Shown here one piece after another: positions 35,610 to 44,878 of a stretch of DNA of 64,000 nucleotides. Origin of the DNA: Photobacterium rosenbergii (GTDB lineage: Bacteria; Pseudomonadota; Gammaproteobacteria; Enterobacterales; Vibrionaceae); the NCBI RefSeq assembly GCF_003026455.1, contig NZ_PYMB01000003.1, positions 496,001-560,000 on the forward strand. Reading direction: 5' to 3'. Positions within the stretch are counted from its first letter, which is position 1, and the number at the start of each line of letters is the position of its first letter. Made by a program: the position numbers and the translations under genes. Under the pieces are notes generated by a model. It was not told the origin of the DNA and searched no databases. It worked only from the letters and a program-made list of their open reading frames with translations.

Positions 35610-36614
35610 ATGGCAACGATTAAAGATGTTGCACGTATGGCTGGTGTGTCTACAACGACAGTCTCTCACGTGATTAACAAAACTCGCTTCGTCGCAGAAG
35701 CAACCCAAAAGAAAGTGCTGGCTGCGGTAGACGAGTTGAATTATGCACCTAGTGCAGTTGCACGAAGCCTAAAATGCAACACAACAAGAACCATTGGTAT
35801 GTTGGTGACTAAATCAACCAACCCGTTTTTTGCAGAAGTCGTCCATGGCGTTGAAGAGTTTTGCTACGGTGCAGGCTACACCCTGATCCTTTGTAATACC
35901 GAAGGTAACCTGTCTAAACAGCGTGATTACCTGCGCATGTTGGCCGAAAAGCGTGTTGATGGCCTTCTTGTTATGTGTTCAGACCTAGATGAACAACTGC
36001 TAGGCCTGCTTGAGCGCCAAAAAGAAACGCCAATGGTGATTATGGACTGGGGTCCAGAAAGCCCGCATACTGACAAAATCCAAGATAACGCCGAGCTTGG
36101 TGGATATGTCGCAACCAAGTTCTTCATCGAGCATGGCCACAAAGCCATTGGCTGTTTGACTGGTCACAGTGAGAAAACAGCGTGTCGTGAACGCCTGAAA
36201 GGTTTCCGCAAAGCCATGAGCGAGGCTGGCCTAGAGGTCAAAGAAGATTGGATTCTTGAAGGTGACTTCGAGTGTGAGTCAGCGGTAACTGCCGCCAAAC
36301 AAATCATTGCGATGGAAGAACGCCCAAGTGCGATTTTCTGTTTCAACGATATTATGGCAATGGCGATGATCAGTACCTTCCAGCAGGCAGGTATCAACGT
36401 ACCTGAAGATATCTCTATCATCGGCTACGACAACATTGATTTGGCGCCTTACTTCTCACCGCCGCTTACCACTATTCACCAGCCAAAACGTCGTTTAGGC
36501 AAAAGCGCAGTCGAAATTTTAATGCACCGAGTCAAAGACAAAGAACATGCAACCCAGGTTTTCGAAATGGTGCCTGAATTGGTGATTCGTAACTCGGTCA
36601 AAAAAATGAACTAA
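35610..36614 (+). CDS. purR: Purine repressor PurR (LacI/GalR family)
   Basis: This 334-residue repressor has the LacI-type helix-turn-helix and hinge ([20 protein letters not shown] ... [11 protein letters not shown], residues 2-57) and a periplasmic-binding-like effector domain. It follows E. coli PurR (341 residues) throughout, for example [22 protein letters not shown] and [19 protein letters not shown]. With hypoxanthine or guanine it represses purine biosynthesis genes. The long leader holds the inverted repeat at 35500-35556. Confidence 0.94.
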   Translation: MATIKDVARMAGVSTTTVSHVINKTRFVAEATQKKVLAAVDELNYAPSAVARSLKCNTTRTIGMLVTKSTNPFFAEVVHGVEEFCYGAGYTLILCNTEGNLSKQRDYLRMLAEKRVDGLLVMCSDLDEQLLGLLERQKETPMVIMDWGPESPHTDKIQDNAELGGYVATKFFIEHGHKAIGCLTGHSEKTACRERLKGFRKAMSEAGLEVKEDWILEGDFECESAVTAAKQIIAMEERPSAIFCFNDIMAMAMISTFQQAGINVPEDISIIGYDNIDLAPYFSPPLTTIHQPKRRLGKSAVEILMHRVKDKEHATQVFEMVPELVIRNSVKKMN

Positions 36615-36648
36615 GTAACCGACAGCGTTTACTTTTTTAGAATCTAAG

Positions 36649-36672
36649 CGGAGGCCTATGCCTCCGTTTTTT
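36649..36672 (+). terminator. Intrinsic terminator after purR
   Basis: CGGAGGC, loop ctat, GCCTCCG, then six T. Confidence 0.9.
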
Positions 36673-36805
36673 ATGGCTGCTCACTTTTGTTTTGGGGTGA
36701 AAATTTCTATTCACGAGCAGATTTAGACGGCAATTTCTGGAATCAACATCACATTTCCAAAGTTGCGATCAAGTTCAAAAATATCATCTGAGATATTCTT
36801 AAATT

Positions 36806-36914
36806 GTCACGAACAAGGCAAACCTATCGAAAGGTAGGGACGCAAAGCTTCCGGCCTAAGAGTCGTCAGGTTTTATTAAATCCGTCAACTTATGGTAGCG
36901 GGGTTGCCGATGGA
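36806..36914 (+). ncRNA. c-di-GMP-I (GEMM-I) riboswitch upstream of tfoY
   Basis: The aptamer signature is unmistakable: AGGCAAACCTATCGAAAGG (GNRA tetraloop of P2), then GGGACGCAAAGCTTCCGGCC, a variable P3 arm, and GGTAGCGGGGTTGCCGATGG. It closely resembles the V. cholerae Vc2 riboswitch, which also precedes tfoY. Downstream elements are a GTTGC/GCAAC pairing (36903-36922) that could compete with the aptamer and a hairpin at about 36927-36954. The tfoY ATG is about 120 bases past the aptamer. Ligand binding should link tfoY expression to c-di-GMP. Confidence 0.96.
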
Positions 36915-37035
36915 TATAGCAACTCGTGTCAAGAAAGTCTTACTTTTTCCTGACAGTGTAATGTATTGATATTTGCTATTCTTGAATCCTCGCTCTGTTG
37001 TTAGGTGACCCAAGAAATTTTCACCGAGAAGAAGC

Positions 37036-37626
37036 ATGGACAAACCAATTTTAAAAGAATCTTTACGCCTATTTAGTTGTTTCAATAACGTTAAATCGCG
37101 TTCAATGTTTGGTGGCTTTGGGATTTTTGCGGGTGAAACAATGTTTGCACTCGTCGTAAATGACAAACTTCATCTTCGTGCTAACGCAAAAAACGAACAA
37201 GAATATAAAAAGGCAGGGCTTAAACCGTACATATATAAAAAACGTGGCTTTCCAGTTGTAACAAAACATTACGCAATTCCTGATGAATGGTGGAATGACA
37301 CCGGAAAGATCATTGAGCAGGCTACTCGTTCTCTTGATGCTGCAAATGTTGATAAAGAAACAAAAGAAAAAGCATCACCAGACCGAATAAAAGACCTACC
37401 AAACCTTCGTCTAGCAAATGAAAGAATGCTCAAGAAAGCGGGCATTTGCACTGTGGACGAATTGATGGAAGCAGGCTCTATCAATGCCTTTAAAGCATTG
37501 CAAGATACCCATCAAGGCAATGTGAGTATTGATTTGTTATGGGCGCTAGAGGGAGCTATCTGCGGCCAGCACTGGTCGGTTATTCCTAAAGATAGACGCT
37601 CCGAACTGCTAGCAAAATTAAGCTAG
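37036..37626 (+). CDS. tfoY: TfoX-family regulator TfoY
   Basis: This 196-residue protein has an N-terminal TfoX domain (about 8-100; [21 protein letters not shown]) and a C-terminal TfoX domain (about 118-196; [24 protein letters not shown]). It is called TfoY rather than TfoX because a c-di-GMP-I riboswitch lies directly upstream, as in Vibrio. In Vibrio species TfoY promotes motility and type VI secretion at low c-di-GMP. The regulatory mechanism of the protein is not known in detail. It is monocistronic, with its own terminator. Confidence 0.93.
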   Translation: MDKPILKESLRLFSCFNNVKSRSMFGGFGIFAGETMFALVVNDKLHLRANAKNEQEYKKAGLKPYIYKKRGFPVVTKHYAIPDEWWNDTGKIIEQATRSLDAANVDKETKEKASPDRIKDLPNLRLANERMLKKAGICTVDELMEAGSINAFKALQDTHQGNVSIDLLWALEGAICGQHWSVIPKDRRSELLAKLS

Positions 37627-37648
37627 CAAAAACAAAGTGCATATATAT

Positions 37649-37675
37649 AAAGAGGCCTTTACGGTCTCTTTTTTA
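37649..37675 (+). terminator. Intrinsic terminator after tfoY
   Basis: AGAGGCC, loop tttac, GGTCTCT (one G-T pair), then a T run. Confidence 0.82.
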
Positions 37676-37848
37676 TATTTATTCCGTCAATGATAAGTGT
37701 CAATAATCAATCATTCCATTGACAACTTTTTGTCAATTTTCGTTAAATATTGAATTATCTCACAACACTGTTTATAAATCGCTCAACACCCTTTTATTGC
37801 AAACTCACGCTTGTAAAATATGTTTCAAAATAGCACCAGGGGGTAATT

Positions 37849-38241
37849 ATGAACTGTTCCAAACCTTTTCCAGGACAGAGCGATCAAATGTTCAAGGATA
37901 AGTTTGGCAAGTGGCCGCGAATTATGCGCTTACTTGTTTTGTTTAGCCTGCTTCCTCCCCTCGTCGCTTTTATTCTTGTACAGAATAACATCACCACCTA
38001 TCAGTCACTTCACAACTTACTGGTTTCTATCGCTAGCTTGAATGCGTTTTTATTGTTTTGGGGCCTGCTGCTGAAAATCAGGGCACGCAAGTACTGGTAC
38101 CGTAATTACCATATTGGCAAAACTATGCTGCTTGCCTTTGTCCCTTTGATGGCCTGCGGCTATATTGTGCTCACTGAACTCACCTCTGATAAGGTGATCA
38201 CTCAGTCAAAACCACAAGCTGTACAAATATCGGTCAACTAA
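37849..38241 (+). CDS. Small inner-membrane protein of unknown function
   Basis: This 130-residue protein has three predicted helices (near 27-45, 53-75 and 89-108), a basic stretch between the second and third (KIRARKYWYRNYH) and a polar tail. AGGGGG lies about six bases before the ATG, a strong site. It precedes the ynjA operon in the same direction by 139 bases and could be linked to it, but nothing proves this. The family is not recognised. Confidence 0.65.
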   Translation: MNCSKPFPGQSDQMFKDKFGKWPRIMRLLVLFSLLPPLVAFILVQNNITTYQSLHNLLVSIASLNAFLLFWGLLLKIRARKYWYRNYHIGKTMLLAFVPLMACGYIVLTELTSDKVITQSKPQAVQISVN

Positions 38242-38380
38242 CCACTTTTTTCTGCCCACAGTGAAATAATTTGCTTCCTAGTAAGGTCTTTGTCTCATAA
38301 CTATCTGATAATTTCGGTAATAATTACCGCCGCTATCCTGATAGGCTCACAGTAGCATAACAAAGAGACAAGGGGTCACC

Positions 38381-38968
38381 GTGCGCATTTCCGCCAAAGA
38401 AAACTACTCACTATTTATCAAGCCACTGCTATGGCTACAAAAACGCCACTACGGCAAAGTTCTGAATCCCGCTAAGTTGTGGGGGCGCCGCCCTACGCTA
38501 TTTTGGCTTGTTGCCGGCTTCTTTGGTTATTTAGATCGCCGCTCATCCCCATTAAGCCCAGTGCTTCGTTCGTTGGTTTGCGTCAGGGTTTCCCAACTAA
38601 ATGACTGTGCATTCTGTGTTGATGCCAACGGTATGAAGCTTGCTGAGCGCTGCGATTCTGTCGAGAAAATCAAAGCACTCGCAAACTGGCAGCACAGCGA
38701 ACTTTTCGATCAACAAGAGCAAGCAGTTCTGGGCTATGTTGAAGCGATGACAATTACTGGTCAGCGTGTTACTGATGAAATGCTTTCAGATTTAAAACAA
38801 TGGTTTGATGAAGATGCTATTGTTGATTTAACCGCACTGGTCGCTTTCCAGAACCTGTCGGCAAAATTTAACACTGCACTTGATGTACCTGAGCAAGGTT
38901 TCTGTTCACTTCCGATCCAGCCCGGTGAGCAGCAATCCACTGATGCCCCTACTCATACGGACAAATAA
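38381..38968 (+). CDS. ynjA: Carboxymuconolactone decarboxylase/AhpD-like protein YnjA
   Basis: This 195-residue protein matches E. coli YnjA from end to end (RRHYG..., SPL.PVVRSLV-like segment, CAFCVDANGMKLAER, LTALVAFQNLSAKFNTALD.P.QG). The CAFC pair (about 79-82) is the redox-active cysteine site of AhpD-like proteins. The start is GTG 38381 with AAGGGG nearby. It heads a tight operon: the next gene starts 10 bases later and encodes a TVP38-disulfide reductase fusion, which would make a plausible electron partner. The biochemical substrate is unknown. Confidence 0.88.
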   Translation: MRISAKENYSLFIKPLLWLQKRHYGKVLNPAKLWGRRPTLFWLVAGFFGYLDRRSSPLSPVLRSLVCVRVSQLNDCAFCVDANGMKLAERCDSVEKIKALANWQHSELFDQQEQAVLGYVEAMTITGQRVTDEMLSDLKQWFDEDAIVDLTALVAFQNLSAKFNTALDVPEQGFCSLPIQPGEQQSTDAPTHTDK

Positions 38969-38978
38969 GGAGCAAATT

Positions 38979-41243
38979 ATGGACAGAAAAAAACTGCTGG
39001 TGATCAGTATTGTTGTATCCCTGATTGCTGTTTGGTTTGCGTTTGATCTTGGCCAGTACTTTACCCTAGAACAAGCCAAGGCACAGCAGATCGCATTGAC
39101 TGACACCATCCATGCCAAACCTTTCCTATCAAGCATGGTTTACTTTGTCCTGTACATTGTTGTCACAGCCCTGTCTTTGCCAGGTGCTGCAATTATGACC
39201 TTGCTCGGTGCCGCCTTATTCGGTTTTTGGTGGAGCCTGTTACTGGTTTCCTTTGCCAGCACGATTGGTGCTACCCTCGCCTTCCTATTCAGCCGCTTTA
39301 TCCTACGCGACTGGGTACAAGCGAAGTTCGGTCACCGCCTGTCAGCGATCAACCGAGGCATAGAAAAAGACGGGGCCTTCTACTTATTCACACTACGTTT
39401 GATCCCGGTCTTTCCGTTTTTCATCGTTAACTTGCTGATGGGCTTGACTCCGATTTCTACACGCATGTTCTATCTGGTTAGCCAGTTGGGTATGCTTGCA
39501 GGCACCGCCGTATATATCAACGCCGGTACTCAACTCGGCCAGATCGATACACTCAGCGGCATTATATCCGCTCCTGTCTTGGTATCCTTGGCTCTGTTGG
39601 GGGTTTTCCCGCTTGTCGCAAAAGCCATCATGCAAATTATAAACAAGCGCCGCGTTTACGCTGATTGGGAGAAACCAAACCATTTTGACCAAAATATGGT
39701 GGTGATCGGTGCTGGCGCCGGTGGTTTGGTCAGTGCTTACATTGCAGCCGCAGTTAAAGCCAAAGTGACCCTGATTGAACGCCATAAAATGGGTGGTGAC
39801 TGTCTAAACACCGGCTGTGTCCCTTCAAAAGCCATTATCCGTGCCGCCCATACCATGGCTGAGATCACCCGTGCCAAAGATTTTGGTATCGAGACCGGTG
39901 AAGCCAAGGTGGATTTTGCCAAGGTCATGCAGCGTGTCCACAACGTCATTGGTAAAATCGAACCCCATGACAGCGTCGAGCGCTACAGCAAACTGGGTGT
40001 AAACTGTGTTTCAGGTGAAGCAACTATCCTGTCGCCATGGGAAGTCGAAGTAAACGGAGAGCGTATTACAACCCGTAACATTGTGATTGCAACCGGTGCC
40101 CGACCTCTGGTACCTGGTATCCCCGGCTTGGATAAGGTTAACTACCTGACCTCTGACTCTATTTGGTCTTTGAAAGAACAGCCTAAGCGACTTTTGGTTC
40201 TGGGTGGTGGTCCTATCGGCTGTGAGTTAGCACAAAGCTTCCAGCGCCTAGGTAGCGATGTCACCTTGGTCGAAATGGCGGAACAGCTCCTTATTAGGGA
40301 AGATAATGATGCGGCTGGTTTGGTGAAGTCGAGCCTTGAGCAAGATGGTGTAGACATTAAAACTGGCCATAAAGCGGTTAAATTCGAATCTATTTCTGAC
40401 GAGAAAGGTAACGAACAACAGCGTGTCTTGCTTGAAACGGCAAACGGTGAATCACTGACTATTGAGTTTGACGCCGTCATGCTCGCCCTTGGACGAGTTG
40501 CCAATGTGCAAGGCTTCGGCCTTGAGAAACTGGGTATTACAACCTCTGATCGTGGTACTGTGGAAGTTAATGAATACCTTCAAACTAAGTACCCGAACAT
40601 CTTTGCCGTTGGCGATGTTGCCGGTCCATTCCAATTGACCCATGCCGCTGCTCACCAAGCATGGTATGCCGCCGTCAATGGGCTATTCGGTCAGTTCAAG
40701 AAATTCAAAGCTGATTATTCAGTCTTGCCAGCAGCAACATATACCTCACCAGAAGTGGCCCGTGTCGGTATCAATGAAAAAGAAGCCAAGCAACAAGGTA
40801 TTGATTTTGATATTGTTACCTACGGAATTGATGACTTGGACCGTGCTATTACCGATGGTGAAGATCATGGCTTTATCAAAGTGATCACACCAAAAGGTAA
40901 GGATAAAATCCTTGGGGCGACCATTGTTGGTCATAATGCCGGCGAGTTGCTTGCTGAATTTACCCTTGCAATGCGCCACGGCCTAGGTCTGAATAAAATC
41001 CTCGGTACCGTACACCCTTATCCAACCATGAGTGAAGCTGCGAAGTACACGGCTGGGGTATGGAAACAGGCTAATGCTCCACAAGGACTACTCACTTTGG
41101 TTGAAAAATACCATGGCTGGATGCGCAAAGATGAGCAAACAGCAGCTAGCGAGCAACAGCCTGTATCAGAAAGCAGCGTTGAAATAGACACTGTTGAAAC
41201 ATCACCAAAGCGCAGCAATGAAGGTGCGCTGAGCGAAAAATAG
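38979..41243 (+). CDS. Fusion of TVP38/TMEM64 membrane protein and FAD disulfide oxidoreductase
   Basis: This 754-residue protein joins two families. Residues 1 to about 225 form a YdjX-like TVP38/DedA-related membrane domain (helices near 8-24, 52-75, 78-106, 135-157, 164-183 and 196-220; motif GAFYLFTLRLIPVFPF). Residues about 238-715 are a mercuric/dihydrolipoyl reductase-like enzyme: FAD motif VVIGAGAGGL (241-250), redox pair CLNTGC (275-280), a NAD(P) motif VLGGGPIGCELAQ and the C-terminal HPYPTMSEA that completes the partner active site. The start has AAGGAG six bases upstream. It presumably moves electrons at the inner membrane; the acceptor is unknown. Confidence 0.92.
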   Translation: MDRKKLLVISIVVSLIAVWFAFDLGQYFTLEQAKAQQIALTDTIHAKPFLSSMVYFVLYIVVTALSLPGAAIMTLLGAALFGFWWSLLLVSFASTIGATLAFLFSRFILRDWVQAKFGHRLSAINRGIEKDGAFYLFTLRLIPVFPFFIVNLLMGLTPISTRMFYLVSQLGMLAGTAVYINAGTQLGQIDTLSGIISAPVLVSLALLGVFPLVAKAIMQIINKRRVYADWEKPNHFDQNMVVIGAGAGGLVSAYIAAAVKAKVTLIERHKMGGDCLNTGCVPSKAIIRAAHTMAEITRAKDFGIETGEAKVDFAKVMQRVHNVIGKIEPHDSVERYSKLGVNCVSGEATILSPWEVEVNGERITTRNIVIATGARPLVPGIPGLDKVNYLTSDSIWSLKEQPKRLLVLGGGPIGCELAQSFQRLGSDVTLVEMAEQLLIREDNDAAGLVKSSLEQDGVDIKTGHKAVKFESISDEKGNEQQRVLLETANGESLTIEFDAVMLALGRVANVQGFGLEKLGITTSDRGTVEVNEYLQTKYPNIFAVGDVAGPFQLTHAAAHQAWYAAVNGLFGQFKKFKADYSVLPAATYTSPEVARVGINEKEAKQQGIDFDIVTYGIDDLDRAITDGEDHGFIKVITPKGKDKILGATIVGHNAGELLAEFTLAMRHGLGLNKILGTVHPYPTMSEAAKYTAGVWKQANAPQGLLTLVEKYHGWMRKDEQTAASEQQPVSESSVEIDTVETSPKRSNEGALSEK

Positions 41244-41245
41244 GG

Positions 41246-42436
41246 ATGAAAATTAGGATCATGAAAAAAACACTCCTGGGGCTGGCGCTTGCGCTGGCCT
41301 CTGGCCTTAGCACGGCACAAACGGCTCCCGCACCAGAGCAGAGCTGGGATGACATCGTTAAAAAAGCTGATGGACAAACTGTCTACTTTAATGCCTGGGG
41401 GGGTAGCCAAGAAATTAATGACTACCTTCGCTGGGCAGGCCGTCAACTGCAAGCCCAGTACGGTGTCAGCCTCAAACACGTTAAAGTCGCTGACATAGCT
41501 GAGACCACCCAGCGTTTGCTGGCAGAAAAAGCGGCAGGTAAAAACCAAGGCGGCAGTGTTGATCTGGTTTGGATCAATGGTGAAAACTTCCGTTCGATGA
41601 AACAAAGCAACCTGCTACATGGCCCATTTACCCAACAACTACCCAATTGGCAGTATGTTGATACTCGCCTACCGATCGATGAAGACTTCACCGAACCAAC
41701 AGTGGGCCTTGAGGCCCCATGGGGTGTCGGTCAATTGGTTTTTATCCATGACAAAGAAACCCTGAACAACCCACCAAAGAATTTCGCCGAGCTTTTGAGT
41801 CTGGCAAAAGCCTTCCCGGGTAAGGTGAGCTATCCACAGCCCCCAGAGTTTCACGGCAGCAGCTTTCTCAAAGCCGCATTGCTGGAACTGACTAATGAAC
41901 CGGATTCACTCTACACTGCCATAGATAGCCAAACAGAACGTCAGCGTTTTGAGCAGGTGACTGCGCCATTGTGGCAATACCTCGACCAGTTGCACCCTGT
42001 CGCTTGGCAGCAGGGCAAGCGCTTCCCGTCGGGTACCAGTGAAACCATCCAGTTGCTTGATGATCAGCAGTTACTGTTGGCGATAACGTTTAACCCTAAT
42101 GCTGCCAATGCCGCAATAGAAAATGGCAACTTGGTTGATACGGCCCAAACCTATGCCTTTGAACAAGGAGCACTGTCCAATATTCACTTTTTAGCCATTC
42201 CATGGAATGCGCAGGCTAAAGCGGGGGCTCTGGTCACCATCAATTTCTTGATGAGCCCAGAAGCACAAGCGCGTAAGGCTGATGCCAAAATATGGGGGGA
42301 TCCATCTGTACTGAAACCCGAATCCCTAGCTAACAGCGGCGCGCAAGGCTTTTCGTTGTACAAGTCTATTCCCGAGCCACACCCAAGTTGGTTGACCGCC
42401 ATTGAACTGGAATGGCAAAAGCGCTACGGCAGCTAA
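41246..42436 (+). CDS. ynjB: ABC transporter substrate-binding protein YnjB
   Basis: This 396-residue periplasmic binding protein aligns with E. coli YnjB: QTVYFNAWGGSQEINDYLRW near the mature start, GGSVDLVWINGENF, YVDTRLPIDEDF and KADAKIWGDPSVL. The signal peptide is KKTLLGLALALASGLSTAQT. Two ATGs are possible (41246 and 41261); the first follows the previous stop by two bases, with AGGG next to it. The substrate is unknown. Resemblance to thiamine- and ion-binding proteins of this fold is too general to assign one. Confidence 0.9.
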   Translation: MKIRIMKKTLLGLALALASGLSTAQTAPAPEQSWDDIVKKADGQTVYFNAWGGSQEINDYLRWAGRQLQAQYGVSLKHVKVADIAETTQRLLAEKAAGKNQGGSVDLVWINGENFRSMKQSNLLHGPFTQQLPNWQYVDTRLPIDEDFTEPTVGLEAPWGVGQLVFIHDKETLNNPPKNFAELLSLAKAFPGKVSYPQPPEFHGSSFLKAALLELTNEPDSLYTAIDSQTERQRFEQVTAPLWQYLDQLHPVAWQQGKRFPSGTSETIQLLDDQQLLLAITFNPNAANAAIENGNLVDTAQTYAFEQGALSNIHFLAIPWNAQAKAGALVTINFLMSPEAQARKADAKIWGDPSVLKPESLANSGAQGFSLYKSIPEPHPSWLTAIELEWQKRYGS

Positions 42437-42491
42437 AATTAAAAGGCTAAGCCTAAAGGGTGGGAGCTCGCTTCCACCCAATGAGTAATTT

Positions 42492-44222
42492 ATGATTCAT
42501 CTATTTTTTATTTTTGCCCTTATTCTTTGTTTTTTGCCCCTATTGCCGGGCATTGTCGGGCTGCTACTCCCTTCGCTGTCTTACATCCCGACATTAGGTA
42601 TTGATAATATCAGCCTATCGGCATTCTATGATGTTGCCATCTGGCCGAACCTGACTGCATCAGTAGCCTTAAGCTTGTCTACAGGGCTTGGCAGCACCCT
42701 ACTCGCGCTTTTTTTTACCTATACCATCCTAAAGCGCTATTGGGGAACCGCGCGCTGGCAAAAACTAGAACGTACTCTTTCCCCCATGCTAGCAATGCCG
42801 CATGTTGCCTTTGCTATTGGTTTTGCGTTGCTATTTTCTCCTACCGGTTGGGTTTTCAGGCTAATCGACACACTGGGCATATCGGATATGGCGGGTATAA
42901 GCCTTATCCAAAACAACCTGACTCAAGATAATTACGGGATTGGCCTGATGTTGGCACTCGCCATAAAGGAAACACCCTTCCTGCTGATCATGAGTATCCC
43001 TATTCTCAAGCAACTCAATGTAGAGCAACTCAGTAAGGTATCTGCTAGCTTGGGCTACAGCCATTTTGAAACGTGGCGGAAAGTCATCCTGCCACAGTGG
43101 CTTCCCAAATTGCGCCTCTCCCTGTTTGCCGTTTCTGCTTATGGCTTATCCGTCGTCGATATTGCATTGATTTTGGGCCCAACACGCCCTTCAACCTTGT
43201 CAGTCCTTGTATGGCAGTGGTTTAACGATCCCGACCTTCAACTACTTCCCCGTGCTGCTGCGGGCGCATGCCTGTTACTGTTCATTACGGCTGCAAGTCT
43301 TGGTCTTATCAGGCTCATCGAATGGTTTGGCTTCAAGCACCAGCGAGGATGGATAACCAAAGGCGCCAAAGAAGCTAAACGAAACCAGCAGAAACCTAGG
43401 CGTCACCTGGCGTTATACAGCCCATTCATCGTTATTCCCATTATGATCGTCCCGCTTCTGGTCGTCTGGTCTTTTGCCCAGCGGTGGCGTTTCCCTGATT
43501 TGTTACCGAGTCGGTACAGTGACCGATTCTGGCAACAAGAACTGCCAACGGTGACCGATCTAATGGGCACTAGCCTATCACTGGCCATTGTGTCCAGTAC
43601 GGTCGCTTTGCTTTTAGTCATTGCATGCCTTGAATACCGCCAAAAATACCAGCGCGCAATTCCTGTATGGCTTATCGCAATTCCGTTAGTGACACCGCAA
43701 CTCTCCCTGTTGTTCGGTATCCAAATCGTGACGTATATGCTCCCCGGCCAGCACTACTGGCTATGGGTCAGTTGGAGCCACTTGATATTTGTCTTCCCTT
43801 ATATGTACCTAGCCTTAGACGGAGCATGGCGCAGTTATGACTGTCGGCTTGACCAATGTAGCAGGAGCCTTGGCTTAACCGCGTGGCAAACCTGGTGGCG
43901 GGTCAAGCGCCCCCAAGTCCAGCCCGCTATTATATTTGGCCTAGCTATCGGGATCAGCGTCAGTCTCGCACAATATCTGCCAACCCAAATGCTTGGAGCA
44001 GGACGCATCAGTACAATCACCACCGAGGCTGTTGCCCTTGCAAGTGGCCAAGATCGCAGGGTGATGGCGATATATGGCTTGTTGCAGGGCATATTACCTT
44101 TTGTTTTCTTTACTCTGGCTATTGTTGCAAATCGCCTGAGTTATCGCTGGCGATACTATCGCCAGCATTCGCGACAAAACACTCATATAACCAATAAATC
44201 AAAGGAGTACACTCACGGATGA
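42492..44222 (+). CDS. ynjC: ABC transporter two-domain permease YnjC
   Basis: This 576-residue permease has about 12 helices in two homologous halves, as in ThiP and FbpB-type importers. Each half has an EAA-like loop facing the ATPase: SASLGYSHFETWRKVILPQWLP (about 188-209) and SRSLGLTAWQTWWRVKRPQVQP (about 457-478). It follows ynjB after 55 bases and overlaps ynjD by ATGA. It matches E. coli YnjC in order and organisation. Confidence 0.9.
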   Translation: MIHLFFIFALILCFLPLLPGIVGLLLPSLSYIPTLGIDNISLSAFYDVAIWPNLTASVALSLSTGLGSTLLALFFTYTILKRYWGTARWQKLERTLSPMLAMPHVAFAIGFALLFSPTGWVFRLIDTLGISDMAGISLIQNNLTQDNYGIGLMLALAIKETPFLLIMSIPILKQLNVEQLSKVSASLGYSHFETWRKVILPQWLPKLRLSLFAVSAYGLSVVDIALILGPTRPSTLSVLVWQWFNDPDLQLLPRAAAGACLLLFITAASLGLIRLIEWFGFKHQRGWITKGAKEAKRNQQKPRRHLALYSPFIVIPIMIVPLLVVWSFAQRWRFPDLLPSRYSDRFWQQELPTVTDLMGTSLSLAIVSSTVALLLVIACLEYRQKYQRAIPVWLIAIPLVTPQLSLLFGIQIVTYMLPGQHYWLWVSWSHLIFVFPYMYLALDGAWRSYDCRLDQCSRSLGLTAWQTWWRVKRPQVQPAIIFGLAIGISVSLAQYLPTQMLGAGRISTITTEAVALASGQDRRVMAIYGLLQGILPFVFFTLAIVANRLSYRWRYYRQHSRQNTHITNKSKEYTHG

Positions 44223-44878
44223 CTTTATCTGTGAAAAACCTAGCAATCCAGCACGGTGAAAAAGCCCTGTTCTCACCGGTTAGTTTTGACGTCAGTCCTG
44301 GCGAGGTTTTTACCTTAATGGGCCCAAGCGGTTGCGGGAAATCAACATTATTAAGTGCTATTGCCGGACATCTTGTCACAGACTTCTCTTTTTCCGGCGA
44401 AGTGACCCTCAAAGGGACAAGTGTGATGGCATTGGCACCCGATCAGCGCAAGATCGGTCTGCTGTTTCAAGATGACCTACTTTTCCCCCACCTAAGCGTG
44501 CTGGAAAACCTTATGTTTGGCATTCCCCGCCGCTACAAAGGTAAAGAGCGTGTAGAGCGTGCCGAAACAACGTTAACAACGATTGGTTTACCTCAATTAG
44601 CCAGCAAACAGCCTAATGAGATATCTGGTGGCCAACGAGCGAGGATAAGTTTGATGAGGATGCTGCTTTCAGAACCACAAGCTGTTCTACTGGACGAACC
44701 GTTCAGTAAGCTCGATAAAGCCTTGCGCAATGAATTCCGCCAGTTTGTATTTGATCAAATCCAAAGCCGTCAGATCCCCGCGATCATGGTTACCCATGAT
44801 CATGATGATATTCCACCTCAAGGCCGGGTATTGAACTGGCCTTGGACAAACGCAGTTCAGGAACAACCAACATGCTAG
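44219..44878 (+). CDS. ynjD: ABC transporter ATPase YnjD
   Basis: This compact 219-residue ATPase has Walker A GPSGCGKST, signature ISGGQRARISLMRMLL, Walker B AVLLDEPFSKLD and switch histidine THDHDD. The short length, with no C-terminal regulatory domain, matches E. coli YnjD. The stop overlaps the ynjF start by seven bases (ATGCTAG), implying coupled translation of transporter and lipid-synthesis-like enzyme. Confidence 0.92.
   Translation: MTLSVKNLAIQHGEKALFSPVSFDVSPGEVFTLMGPSGCGKSTLLSAIAGHLVTDFSFSGEVTLKGTSVMALAPDQRKIGLLFQDDLLFPHLSVLENLMFGIPRRYKGKERVERAETTLTTIGLPQLASKQPNEISGGQRARISLMRMLLSEPQAVLLDEPFSKLDKALRNEFRQFVFDQIQSRQIPAIMVTHDHDDIPPQGRVLNWPWTNAVQEQPTC

Noticed and set aside
38880..38978. 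N-terminal extension of the TVP38-oxidoreductase protein
   Set aside because: It would overlap ynjA by 89 bases, begin at TTG and add sequence unlike TVP38 proteins. ATG 38979 has a strong AAGGAG.
41018..41605. 195-codon open frame antisense to the fusion gene and ynjB
   Set aside because: It crosses the junction of two well-supported genes on the other strand and shows no motifs or ribosome binding site.
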